From the NCBI RefSeq assembly GCF_027925245.1, contig NZ_BSDP01000001.1, positions 2,666,001-2,730,000 on the forward strand: a DNA stretch of 64,000 bases. The letters run 5' to 3'. Source of the stretch: Agromyces rhizosphaerae. GTDB lineage: Bacteria; Actinomycetota; Actinomycetes; Actinomycetales; Microbacteriaceae. Under the pieces are notes generated by a model, which saw nothing but the letters and a program-made list of their open reading frames with translations, was not told where the DNA came from and ran no database searches. The translations under genes were made by a program, and so were the position numbers. Of the stretch, positions 15,279 to 25,093 are shown piece by piece; the first letter of the stretch is position 1; the number at the start of each line of letters is the position of its first letter.

Positions 15279-18200
15279 GTGATCCTCCAGGGCTTTCTCA
15301 CGGCGCTTTCGCGCGCCTCCACGTTCGACGAAGCCCTCGCGCAGGCCTCGCACAATGCCGAGTTCTCGGCACTTCCGGGACTCGACGCACCGCTCGTCGC
15401 GGGCCTCCTCACGCGCCGCATCGAGGCCGACGAACCGCCCGCGCTGCTGCTCATCGCACCCACCAGCCGCGAGGCCGAATCCCTCCGCGGCGCACTCGCC
15501 CCGTACCTGCCGGACGACACCGAACTCCTCGAGTTCCCCGCCTGGGAGACGCTCCCGCACGAACGCCTGAGCCCGAGCGCCGAGACCGTCGGCCGCAGGC
15601 TCCACGCCATCCGCCGCATGCGGGAGTGGACGGAATCCGAGCGCCCGAGGCATCCGCTCATCATCACCGCCTCAGTCCGCGCCGCGCTCCAGCCCGTCGC
15701 CGACAACCTCGCGACCCTCGAACCGATCCGCCTCGCCGCCGGCAGCCGCGGCCACGACCTCGCCCGCATCGCCGAACAGCTCGTCGACCTCGCCTACTCG
15801 CGCGTCGACATGGTCTCCCGCCGCGGCGAGTTCGCCGTGCGCGGCGGCATCCTCGACGTCTTCCCGCCCACCGCCGACCACCCGCTGCGCATCGAGTTCT
15901 TCGGCGACGAGGTCGACCAGCTCCGCGCCTTCTCGGTCGCCGACCAGCGCTCGCTGCCCGAACCCATCGACGAGGCCCTGCTCGCCCCCAGCCGCGAACT
16001 GCTGCTCACTCCGCCGGTGCGCCAGCGCGCCCGCGAGATGGTGCACGAGTTCCCCGGACTCGCGGGCATGCTCGAGAAGGTCGCCGAGGGCATCCCGGTC
16101 GAGGGCATGGAGTCGCTCGCCCCGGCCCTGCTCGAACGCCTCGTGCCGATCACGCACTACCTGCCCGAGGGCGCCGCCATCGCGGTCATCTCGCCCGAAC
16201 GCGTCGAGAGCCGCGCCGTCAGCCTCGCCGAGACGAACCAGGAGTTCCTCTCCGCAGCCTGGAGCGCCGCCACAGCCGGCGCCGCCGCCCCCATCGACCT
16301 CGCCTCGGGAGACTTCCTCAGCATCGCCGAACTCCGCGAGGACGCCCTCTTCAGCGCCCCCGGCGAACCCGACCCCGGCCGCGTCTGGTGGACCTTCAGC
16401 GGCTTCGACATGGGCGACGCCGTCGACGCCGTCGGCGACACCGGCGGCGGTGCCGGCACCGGTGCCGGGCGAGCGGATGCCTCGGGCGGCACCGGCCCCG
16501 CAGCATCCGCCACTGCACCCAGCGCGCCGTCGACCCCCGGCACCGCCCTGCGCGTGCTCGCAACGCCCGTGCCGAGCTTCCACGGCAACGTCGACGGCGC
16601 CGTCGCGCACGTCGCCGCCCGCCTCCGCGACGGGTGGAGCCTCGTCATCGCCGCCGCCGGATCCGGCCTCGTCGAACGCGCCCGCGACGTGCTCGCGGAG
16701 CACGAGCTCGCCGGCCGCATCGTCGACCACGTCCCCGCAGACCCCGAGCCCGGCGTCGCCTACCTCGTGCAGGCCGACGCCACCACCGGCTTCGACCTGC
16801 CCGACGCGAAGCTCGGCCTCATCTCCGAAGCCGAGTTCTACGGCCGCGCCGCCGGTTACGACGCTCGCCAGGGCAAGAAGCTCGCGAGCCGCCGCCGCAA
16901 CGTCGTCGACCCGCTGCAGCTGAAGCCCGGCGACCACGTCGTGCACCAGACCCACGGCATCGGCCGCTTCGTCGAGATGGTGCAGCGCGAGGTCGCCGCA
17001 GGCGCCCGCCCCACCGGACCCAGCCGCACCGCGGGCGTGCAGCAGGCGCCGACCATCGTGCGCGAGTACCTCGTGCTCGAGTACGCACCGAGCAAGCGCG
17101 GCCAGGCCGGCGACCGCCTCTACGTGCCGACCGACCAGCTCGACCTGCTCAGCCGCTACGTCGGCGGCGAGGCGCCGTCGCTCAGCAAGATGGGCGGCAG
17201 CGACTGGGCGCAGGCCAAGGGCAAGGCCCGCCGCGCCGTGCGCGACATCGCCGTCGAGCTCGTGAAGCTCTACTCCGCGCGCATGGCGGCGAAGGGCCAC
17301 GCGTTCGGTCCCGACACCCCGTGGCAGCACGAACTCGAGGAGGCGTTCCCCTACGCCGAGACACCCGACCAGCTCCAGACCATCGACGAGGTGAAGGCCG
17401 ACATGGAGCGGCCCATCCCGATGGACCGCCTGCTCGCCGGCGACGTCGGCTTCGGCAAGACCGAGGTGGCCGTGCGCGCCGCGTTCAAGGCGATCCAGGA
17501 CGGCAAGCAGGTCGCCATGCTCGTGCCGACCACGCTGCTCGTGAAGCAGCACCTCGAGACGTTCCAGGAGCGGTTCGCCGGCTTCCCGGTGCGCGTGCGC
17601 GCCCTCAGCCGGTTCCAGACCGACAAGGAGGCGAAGGAGGCGATCGCGGGCCTCGCCGACGGCAGCGTCGACATGGTCATCGGCACCCACCGCCTGCTCA
17701 CCGAGAAGATCACGTTCAAGGACCTCGGGCTCCTCATCATCGACGAGGAGCAGCGCTTCGGCGTCGAGCACAAGGACCGCATCAAGCAGCTGAAGACGAA
17801 CGTCGACATCCTCGCGATGAGCGCCACGCCCATTCCGCGCACGCTCGAGATGGCCGTCACGGGCATCCGCGAGATGTCGACCCTCGCGACCGCGCCGGAG
17901 GACCGGCATCCGATCCTCACCTTCGTCGGCCCCTACTCCGACAAGCAGGTAGGTGCCGCGATCCGCCGCGAGATGCTCCGCGAGGGCCAGGTGTTCTTCG
18001 TGCACAACCGCGTCTCGTCGATCAACCGCGTCGCCGCGCAGCTCGCCGAGCTCGTGCCCGAGGCCCGCATCGCGGTCGCCCACGGCCAGCTCAACGAGCA
18101 CGTGCTCGAGCAGATCGTCGTCGACTTCTGGGAGCGCAAGTTCGACGTGCTCGTCTCGACGACCATCATCGAGACCGGCCTCGACATCTCGAACGCGAAC

Positions 18201-19028
18201 ACGATCATCATCGACCGCGCCGACAAGTACGGCCTCAGCCAGCTGCACCAGCTGCGCGGACGAGTGGGCCGCAGCCGCGAGCGCGCCTACGCGTACTTCC
18301 TCTACGACGAGCAGAAGCCGCTCAGCGAGACCGCGCACGACCGCCTCTCGACCATCGCCGCGAACAACGAGCTCGGCAGCGGCATGCAGGTCGCGCTGAA
18401 GGACCTCGAGATCCGCGGCGCGGGCAACCTGCTCGGCGCCGAGCAGGCCGGCCACATCGCGGGCGTCGGCTTCGACCTGTACCTGCGCATGATCGGCGAG
18501 GCGGTGTCGGCGTTCCGCGGCGACGTCGCGGAGGGGCAGACCGAGCTGCGGCTCGAGCTGCCGGTCGACGCGCACATCCCCGACGCGTACGTCGACAGCG
18601 AGCGCCTGCGCCTCGAGGCGTACCAGAAGCTCTCCGCGGCGAGCGGCCCGAACGCGAAGGACGACCAGATCGACCTCGTCGTCGAGGAGCTCTCCGACCG
18701 CTACGGCACGCCGCCCGAGGAGGTCGCGAACCTCGTGCTCGTCTCGCGCCTGCGCCGTCGCGCCCAGCGCGCCGGCCTCGGCGAGCTCGTCGCCACCGGC
18801 TCGAAGCTGCGCATCGGCCCCGCGCGCCTGCCCGACTCGAAGCTCGTCAGGCTGCAGCGCCTCTACCCGGGCGCGAAGCACTTCCCGCAGAACGACGTGA
18901 TCCTCGTGCCGCTGCCGGTCAAGCACGGCGAGCCGCTGCAGGACGCCGCCCTCATCGCCTGGGTCGGCGACCTCATCGGCGCGCTCTACCCCGAGCCGGA
19001 GCCGGCGGCAGCGGCAGTGCAGGGCTGA
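15279..19028 (+). CDS. mfd: Transcription-repair coupling factor
   Basis: ATP-driven translocase that removes stalled RNA polymerase from DNA lesions and recruits UvrA. In 1249 residues: UvrB-like N-terminal domains (to about 400), the RNA-polymerase-interacting CarD-like domain (about 545-620, LKPGDHVVHQTHGIGRF), RecG-like helicase domains with Walker A GDVGFGKTEVA near 720 and DEEQRFG near 820, SATPIPRTL, and the C-terminal UvrA-regulating domain. An insertion of about 45 Gly/Ala-rich residues around 385-430 makes it longer than usual. GTG start with a leaderless -10 box. Confidence 0.95.
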   Translation: MILQGFLTALSRASTFDEALAQASHNAEFSALPGLDAPLVAGLLTRRIEADEPPALLLIAPTSREAESLRGALAPYLPDDTELLEFPAWETLPHERLSPSAETVGRRLHAIRRMREWTESERPRHPLIITASVRAALQPVADNLATLEPIRLAAGSRGHDLARIAEQLVDLAYSRVDMVSRRGEFAVRGGILDVFPPTADHPLRIEFFGDEVDQLRAFSVADQRSLPEPIDEALLAPSRELLLTPPVRQRAREMVHEFPGLAGMLEKVAEGIPVEGMESLAPALLERLVPITHYLPEGAAIAVISPERVESRAVSLAETNQEFLSAAWSAATAGAAAPIDLASGDFLSIAELREDALFSAPGEPDPGRVWWTFSGFDMGDAVDAVGDTGGGAGTGAGRADASGGTGPAASATAPSAPSTPGTALRVLATPVPSFHGNVDGAVAHVAARLRDGWSLVIAAAGSGLVERARDVLAEHELAGRIVDHVPADPEPGVAYLVQADATTGFDLPDAKLGLISEAEFYGRAAGYDARQGKKLASRRRNVVDPLQLKPGDHVVHQTHGIGRFVEMVQREVAAGARPTGPSRTAGVQQAPTIVREYLVLEYAPSKRGQAGDRLYVPTDQLDLLSRYVGGEAPSLSKMGGSDWAQAKGKARRAVRDIAVELVKLYSARMAAKGHAFGPDTPWQHELEEAFPYAETPDQLQTIDEVKADMERPIPMDRLLAGDVGFGKTEVAVRAAFKAIQDGKQVAMLVPTTLLVKQHLETFQERFAGFPVRVRALSRFQTDKEAKEAIAGLADGSVDMVIGTHRLLTEKITFKDLGLLIIDEEQRFGVEHKDRIKQLKTNVDILAMSATPIPRTLEMAVTGIREMSTLATAPEDRHPILTFVGPYSDKQVGAAIRREMLREGQVFFVHNRVSSINRVAAQLAELVPEARIAVAHGQLNEHVLEQIVVDFWERKFDVLVSTTIIETGLDISNANTIIIDRADKYGLSQLHQLRGRVGRSRERAYAYFLYDEQKPLSETAHDRLSTIAANNELGSGMQVALKDLEIRGAGNLLGAEQAGHIAGVGFDLYLRMIGEAVSAFRGDVAEGQTELRLELPVDAHIPDAYVDSERLRLEAYQKLSAASGPNAKDDQIDLVVEELSDRYGTPPEEVANLVLVSRLRRRAQRAGLGELVATGSKLRIGPARLPDSKLVRLQRLYPGAKHFPQNDVILVPLPVKHGEPLQDAALIAWVGDLIGALYPEPEPAAAAVQG

Positions 19029-19162
19029 GCGGATGCCCCGGGCGCGCGCCGCGCCGCACGGTCGCGCACCGGGGAGGGCACCCGAGACGACGGATGCCCC
19101 GGAGCCGGCGCCGCCCCCCGCGCGCGCCGCCCCGAGGCATCCGGAACCTCGTGCTTCGGAAC

Positions 19163-20440
19163 CTAGCGCTTCGGAGTCTCCGGGCCCTCGATCTCGTCCT
19201 CGAACTCGGGACCCTCGCCGACGATGACGCTCGGCGCCTCGCCCACGGTCTCCTCGTGCTCCGGCGCGAGCGCCGCCTTCTTGTAGCGCGCCGACAGCAT
19301 CGTGACGATGACCGCCGAGATGAGGATCGCGACGCCCGACCCGAGCAGCACCGCGAGCACGCCCTCGTTGCGCACGAGCACGTCGTCGCGGAACGCGAGC
19401 TCGTTCATGAGCAGCGCGACCGTGAAGCCGATGCCGCCGAGCGCACCCACGCCGACGAGGTCGCTGAACGTGAGCGGCTTCGATTCGGCGTTGCGATGCG
19501 TGAAGAGCCCGCCGATCCAGCCCGCGAGCGTGATGCCGATGATCTTGCCGAACGGCAGCGCCACCGCGATGCCCCAGAACGCCGGGCTGAGCTCGCTCGG
19601 CCGCACCTCGGGGAACGGCACCATGGCCGCGGTCAGCGCGAACAGCGGGAGGATGATGCCGTTCGTGTACGGCTCGACGACGTGCGCGACGCGACCGCCG
19701 GGGCGACGCGCGATCACGAAGCCGAGCAGCACGCCCGCGATGGTGGCGTGCACGCCCGACTGGTAGACGAAGTACCAGGTGAGCGCCGCGAGCACGACGA
19801 GCGCGACCGTGATCGGCACCTGCGGCTTGCGCGCGAGGATCCAGCGCGAGCGCGGGTTCATGAACCGGCTGAGCCCGGCGAACGCGACCAGCGCGATCGC
19901 GGCGAAGCCGAGGTACTCGAGCCGCACGTCGGCGGTGAAGAAGAACGCGATGATGAGGATCGCGACGAGGTCGTCGAGCACCGCCAGCGCGAGCAGGAAC
20001 ACGCGTACGCGGGTCGGGATCCAGCGCCCGAACAGCGCCAGCACGCCGAGCGCGAACGCGATGTCGGTCGCGGTCGGCACCGGCCAGCCGTTCAGCAGCT
20101 CCGGGGTGCCGGCGACGAACAGCAGGTAGACGCCGGCCGGCACGAGCACGCCGCCGAGGGCCGCGATGGTGGGCAGCGCGGCCTTCCGCACCGAGTTCAG
20201 CTCGCCGAGCACCAGCTCGCGCTTCAGCTCGACCGCGACCACGAAGAAGAACACCGCGAGCAGGCCGTCGGCGATCCAGTGCTCGGCCGAGAGGTCGAGG
20301 CCGATCCAGGTCATGTCGATGTGCGCCTCGATGAGGTGCAGCGCCTGCTCGCCGACCGGCGAGTTGGCGACCACCAGGCCGATCACGGCGGCGGAGAGCA
20401 GCAGCAGGGCGGCGTTGCGCTCGGAGCGGAGGAAGGTCAT
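19163..20440 (-). CDS. nhaA: Na+/H+ antiporter NhaA
   Basis: Inner-membrane antiporter that exports Na+ (or Li+) for H+ and protects against salt and alkaline stress. The 425 residues give about eleven helices. Ion-binding aspartates are seen in PTATDIAFALGVLALFG and in LALAVLDDLVAILIIAFFFT, the helix-4/5 pair of the family. The last 40 residues are an acidic cytoplasmic tail ending GPETPKR. It converges on mfd, with 134 bp of GC-rich spacer holding three GGATGCC-type words, and diverges from mazG. Confidence 0.93.
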   Translation of the reverse strand: MTFLRSERNAALLLLSAAVIGLVVANSPVGEQALHLIEAHIDMTWIGLDLSAEHWIADGLLAVFFFVVAVELKRELVLGELNSVRKAALPTIAALGGVLVPAGVYLLFVAGTPELLNGWPVPTATDIAFALGVLALFGRWIPTRVRVFLLALAVLDDLVAILIIAFFFTADVRLEYLGFAAIALVAFAGLSRFMNPRSRWILARKPQVPITVALVVLAALTWYFVYQSGVHATIAGVLLGFVIARRPGGRVAHVVEPYTNGIILPLFALTAAMVPFPEVRPSELSPAFWGIAVALPFGKIIGITLAGWIGGLFTHRNAESKPLTFSDLVGVGALGGIGFTVALLMNELAFRDDVLVRNEGVLAVLLGSGVAILISAVIVTMLSARYKKAALAPEHEETVGEAPSVIVGEGPEFEDEIEGPETPKR

Positions 20441-20612
20441 GAAGGCCTTTCGTGAGGTTGGGGACTGCGCCGGAGGTCGCGACGCCGCGGGAGTTCACGA
20501 CGTCTCGACGCCGGCCGACCAGACTTCCCGGCACACCTGCGCGACAGTCTATCGCCGCGCCGAACCGGGTGACGGGCGTGCGCGGCGGGGGAGCGCGTGG
20601 TGGGATGGGCGC
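20441..20612. promoter_or_regulatory. Divergent nhaA/mazG spacer
   Basis: A 172-bp spacer between two divergent genes, so it must hold both promoters. On the plus strand TGGGAT (20601-20606) ends 6 nt before the mazG ATG, a poor -10 hexamer but at the spacing used by other leaderless genes here. No clear nhaA promoter or Na+-responsive operator is recognised. Confidence 0.35.
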
Positions 20613-21317
20613 ATGGCCGAACCGCAGCCGCAGCAGCAGGAGACCCTCGACGACTACCGCGGGCTGGCCGGCCTCGTGCGGCTCACGGCCAGGCTCCGGG
20701 GCCCGGGCGGATGCCCCTGGGACGCCGACCAGACCCACGAATCGCTCGTGCAGTACCTCGTCGAGGAGGCGTGGGAGCTCATCGACGCGATTGAGGCGGG
20801 CGACCGCGCCGAGCTCATCGAGGAGCTCGGCGACGTGCTCTACCAGGTGCTCTTCCACGCCGACCTCGCCGCGCACGACCCGGCCGAGGGCTTCGACATC
20901 GACGACGTCGCCGACCACATGAGCGCCAAGATGATCTCGCGCCACCCGCACGTGTTCGGCGACCGCCAGGCGGAGTCGGCCGACGACGTGATCGGCTTCT
21001 GGGACGACCTCAAGGCCGAGGAGAAGCCGCACCGCACGAGCGTGCTCGACGGCATCCCCGCCGGCATGCCCGCCCTCGCGCGCGCCGACAAGGTGCTCGG
21101 ACGTGCCGCTCGCGTCGGCGTGGCGCCCGCCGCTGCTGCCGAGGGGCGAGCGGATGCCTCCGGCGAGCCCGGCCCCGCCGACGAGACCGCGCTCGGCGAC
21201 CTGCTCCTCTCGCTCGTCGCGCAGGCACGCGCCGACGGGCTCGACGCCGAGCGCGCGCTGCGCGCGGCGACGCGCCGCCTCGAGGACGACGTGCGCGCGG
21301 CCGAGGCGTCGGCCTAG
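20613..21317 (+). CDS. mazG: Nucleoside triphosphate pyrophosphohydrolase MazG
   Basis: Hydrolyses (d)NTPs to NMP and pyrophosphate, cleaning damaged nucleotides and affecting stringent-response pools. The 234 residues contain the all-alpha MazG core: CPWDADQTHESLVQYLVEEA, then WELIDAIE and the metal-binding EELGDVLYQVLFHA. A second, degenerate half follows, with a variable insert (about residues 170-195). ATG 20613 begins MAEPQPQQQE; there is no strong ribosome-binding site, in line with a leaderless mRNA. hisS follows 80 bp downstream. Confidence 0.93.
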   Translation: MAEPQPQQQETLDDYRGLAGLVRLTARLRGPGGCPWDADQTHESLVQYLVEEAWELIDAIEAGDRAELIEELGDVLYQVLFHADLAAHDPAEGFDIDDVADHMSAKMISRHPHVFGDRQAESADDVIGFWDDLKAEEKPHRTSVLDGIPAGMPALARADKVLGRAARVGVAPAAAAEGRADASGEPGPADETALGDLLLSLVAQARADGLDAERALRAATRRLEDDVRAAEASA

Positions 21318-21397
21318 GGGCATCCGCCCGCCCCCGACCCGGCCGCACCGCCGTCACCCGGCACGACCCACCGCCCACGACTGGAAGAATGGCCGTC

Positions 21398-22654
21398 ATG
21401 CCGAAGACCGTGACGCCCCCGCGCGGAATGCGCGACTTCCTCCCCGCCGAGAAGGCGCGCCGCGAGCGCGCGCTCGCCGTGATCCGGGAGACCTACCGCG
21501 TGCACGGCTTCGACGAGATCGAGACCCCGGTCGTCGAGGACTCCGAGCGCCTCCACGCCGGCCTCGGCGGCGACAACGAGAAGCTCGCCTTCGCGGTCAT
21601 GAAGCGCGGCCTCACGGCCGAGGACCTCGAGGCCGCAGCCGCATCCGGCGACAGCCTCGCCCTCGCCGACCTCGGCCTGCGGTTCGACCTCACCGTGCCG
21701 CTGGCTCGCTTCTACGCCTCGAACCGCGGCAACCTGCCGCCCGTGTTCCGCGCGGTGCAGATCGCCCCGGTCTGGCGCGCCGAGCGCCCGCAGAAGGGCC
21801 GCTACCGCCAGTTCATGCAGTGCGACATCGACATCATCGGCGAGGCCGGCCCGGTCGCCGAGCTCGAGCTGCTGCAGGCCACGCTCGCCACGCTCGACGC
21901 GCTCGGGCTCGCCGGCTGCAGCATCCGCCTCAACGACCGCCGCATCCTGCAGGGGCTGCTCGGCAGCTGGGGCGTCGACGACCCCGCACTGCGCGAGCGC
22001 GCGCTGATCACGCTCGACAAGCTCGACAAGATCGGCGCGACCGGGGTCGCCGACGAGCTCGCCACGCTCGGCATCGACCGGCCCGGCATCGTCGACGAGA
22101 TCGCCGAGCTCGCCGCGGCCGACTGGACGATCGCCGACGGCGGCGCGCCCGCGTGGCTCGACGCCGAGGCGTTCGGCGACCTGCGCGCGCTGCGCGACGC
22201 GCTGCCCGGGGCATCCGTCGCCTTCGACCCCACCCTCGTGCGCGGCATGGGGTACTACACCGGCACGATCTTCGAGATCGCGCACCCCGACCGCGGCTAC
22301 TCGCTCGGCGGCGGCGGGCGCTACGACCACATGATCGGGCGATTCCTCGGCCAGGAGGTGCCCGCGTGCGGGTTCTCGATCGGGTTCGAGCGCATCGTCG
22401 ACCTCGTCGAGCTCGGCGGCGAGGGCACGCACGACGACGTCGTGCTCGTGCACGACCGCGACGTCGACCCCGCGGTGCTCGTGGGGCTCAAATCCCAGCT
22501 CGTGGCCGCCGGGTCCCGCGTGCGCCTCGAGCGCCGGGTGAAGAACACGCGCGCGCTGCTCGAGCGGGTCGCCGCCGACGGATTCTCGCGTTTCGCGTTC
22601 GTGAGCGCAGGGCTGACGGATGCCGCGGAGCTGGAGTTCCGGCCCCTCGACTGA
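21398..22654 (+). CDS. hisS: Histidine--tRNA ligase
   Basis: Class II aminoacyl-tRNA synthetase charging tRNA-His. About 418 residues with motif 1 region PPRGMRDFLPAEKARRERAL, motif 2 VWRAERPQKGRYRQFMQCDI, the histidine-binding segment LVRGMGYYTGTIFEI, and motif 3 GFSIGFERIVDL, then a short anticodon-binding domain. ATG 21398 (MPKTVTPPRG) was preferred to ATG 21389 because an AAGAAT -10-like box at 21385-21390 would cover the latter and end 7 nt before the former. The C-terminus (TDAAELEFRPLD) is compact compared with E. coli HisS. Confidence 0.9.
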   Translation: MPKTVTPPRGMRDFLPAEKARRERALAVIRETYRVHGFDEIETPVVEDSERLHAGLGGDNEKLAFAVMKRGLTAEDLEAAAASGDSLALADLGLRFDLTVPLARFYASNRGNLPPVFRAVQIAPVWRAERPQKGRYRQFMQCDIDIIGEAGPVAELELLQATLATLDALGLAGCSIRLNDRRILQGLLGSWGVDDPALRERALITLDKLDKIGATGVADELATLGIDRPGIVDEIAELAAADWTIADGGAPAWLDAEAFGDLRALRDALPGASVAFDPTLVRGMGYYTGTIFEIAHPDRGYSLGGGGRYDHMIGRFLGQEVPACGFSIGFERIVDLVELGGEGTHDDVVLVHDRDVDPAVLVGLKSQLVAAGSRVRLERRVKNTRALLERVAADGFSRFAFVSAGLTDAAELEFRPLD

Positions 22655-22682
22655 CCGGCTGCGAGCGCCGTCGCCGCCTCAC

Positions 22683-22688
22683 TAGAGT
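22683..22688 (+). promoter_or_regulatory. Possible -10 box of eno
   Basis: TAGAGT lies 56 nt before the eno GTG, giving an untranslated leader with AAGGAGAGA as ribosome-binding site at about 22733-22741. No convincing -35 is seen. Confidence 0.4.
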
Positions 22689-22735
22689 GGTGAGCGGACC
22701 ACGATGGGGTCGTCCGAGACACCACCACCACGTAA

Positions 22736-24025
<1,290 letters not shown>

Positions 24026-24034
24026 CGCACGGGG

Positions 24035-24062
24035 GTCGGGGCGGCCGCGGGGCCGCCCCGAC
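24035..24062 (+). terminator. Hairpin after eno
   Basis: Perfect 12-bp stem GTCGGGGCGGCC / GGCCGCCCCGAC with a 4-nt loop, 9 nt after the eno stop. There is no T-tract, as is common in high-GC actinobacteria. It may attenuate read-through into the ftsB-like gene, whose ribosome-binding site lies 12 nt further on. Confidence 0.65.
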
Positions 24063-24086
24063 CGAGCCGTGCCGGGGAGGAGTCGC

Positions 24087-24527
24087 ATGCCCGAGTCCTC
24101 CGTGGGCGCCTGGCTGCGCGGCATCCGCTTCTCCGGGTTCACCGTGATCATGCTCGCGCTGGCCGTGCTGGCGGTCGTCGTGCTCGCCCCGACGCTGCGG
24201 GTGTGGGCCGAGCAGCGCGCACAGATCGCCGAGCTCGAGGCCGAGGTCGCCGCCCAGCAGGCCGAGGTGCGCGAGCTGCGAGCCGAGCGGGAGCGATGGG
24301 ACGACCGCACGTTCGTCATGTCGCAGGCCCGCGACCGGCTCTACTACGTGCTGCCCGGCGAGGTGAGCTACCTCGTGATCGACGACCTCGCGCCCGCCGA
24401 CGTCGCCGAGGAGGCCGCCCCGATCTCGACCGAGGTCGAGGAGGCCGACGCCGACTGGTCGCGCACGCTGCTCGCGTCGCTGCTCGCGGCGGGCACCGCC
24501 ACCGATGCATCCGAGGGAGACGGCTGA
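24087..24527 (+). CDS. FtsB/DivIC-type septum formation initiator
   Basis: Small division protein of 146 residues. A single membrane helix (FTVIMLALAVLAVVVLAP) is followed by a coiled coil (RAQIAELEAEVAAQQAEVRE) and the conserved GEVSYLVIDD segment, then an acidic tail. Family knowledge: FtsB links FtsQ and FtsL in the divisome. ATG 24087 has GGGGAGG 7 nt upstream and is better than the GTG at 24069. TGATG couples it to the DUF501 gene. Confidence 0.85.
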   Translation: MPESSVGAWLRGIRFSGFTVIMLALAVLAVVVLAPTLRVWAEQRAQIAELEAEVAAQQAEVRELRAERERWDDRTFVMSQARDRLYYVLPGEVSYLVIDDLAPADVAEEAAPISTEVEEADADWSRTLLASLLAAGTATDASEGDG

Positions 24528-25093
24528 TGCGACCACCGTTCGAGCAGGCGACCGCCCGGGACATCCGCATCGTCTCGGCGCAGCTCGGCCGCCCTGCGCG
24601 CAACGTGCTGGGCATCCCCGCGCGCTGCGTGTGCGGGGCGCCCACCGTGGTCGCGACCGCGCCGCGCCTCAGCGACGGCACGCCGTTCCCGACCCTTTAC
24701 TACCTCACGCACCCGGCCGCGACGGCCGCGATGAGCTACCTCGAGGCCGCGCAGCTCATGGTCGAGTACAACGAGCTGCTCGCGAGCGACGACGACGTGC
24801 GGGCCGCCTACCGGGCCGCCCACGAGTCGTACCTCGCCGACCGCGAGGGCTTCCTCGACGTGCCCGAGCTGCACGGCGTCTCGGCGGGCGGCATGCCCAC
24901 GCGCGTGAAGTGCCTGCACGCGCTCGCGGCGCACTCGCTGGCCGCCGGGCCCGGGCTCAACCCGATCGGCGACCTCACGCTCGAGGCGTCGTCGTGGAAG
25001 CCGACCGTGTGCGTCTGCGTCGACTACGGGGTCGACGACGAGTCGATCAGCACGGATGCCACGGGCGGCACGCCCGGCGAGGGAGACTCGTGA
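24527..25093 (+). CDS. DUF501 protein
   Basis: A 188-residue DUF501 protein, a conserved actinobacterial family of unknown biochemistry that always lies near eno and ftsB. Conserved features seen are CVCGAPTVVATAP, GTPFPTLYYLTHPA, RVKCLHALAAHSLA, and the cysteine pair VCVCVDYG. It starts in a TGATG overlap with the division gene and ends in a GTGA overlap with the subtilase, so all three are co-translated. The cysteine pattern (CVC near residue 35, a mid C, CVC near residue 165) suggests metal or redox chemistry (inference). Confidence 0.85.
   Translation: MRPPFEQATARDIRIVSAQLGRPARNVLGIPARCVCGAPTVVATAPRLSDGTPFPTLYYLTHPAATAAMSYLEAAQLMVEYNELLASDDDVRAAYRAAHESYLADREGFLDVPELHGVSAGGMPTRVKCLHALAAHSLAAGPGLNPIGDLTLEASSWKPTVCVCVDYGVDDESISTDATGGTPGEGDS

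Noticed and set aside
20166..20612. N-terminal extension of the mazG frame
   Set aside because: It overlaps nhaA on the other strand and has no MazG-like sequence before MAEPQPQQQE.
15251..21323. Very long open frames on both strands over mfd and nhaA (up to about 1880 codons)
   Set aside because: Their products are Arg/Ala/Gly- or Asp/Glu-rich repeats without domains, and arise from high GC at third positions of the real genes in other frames.
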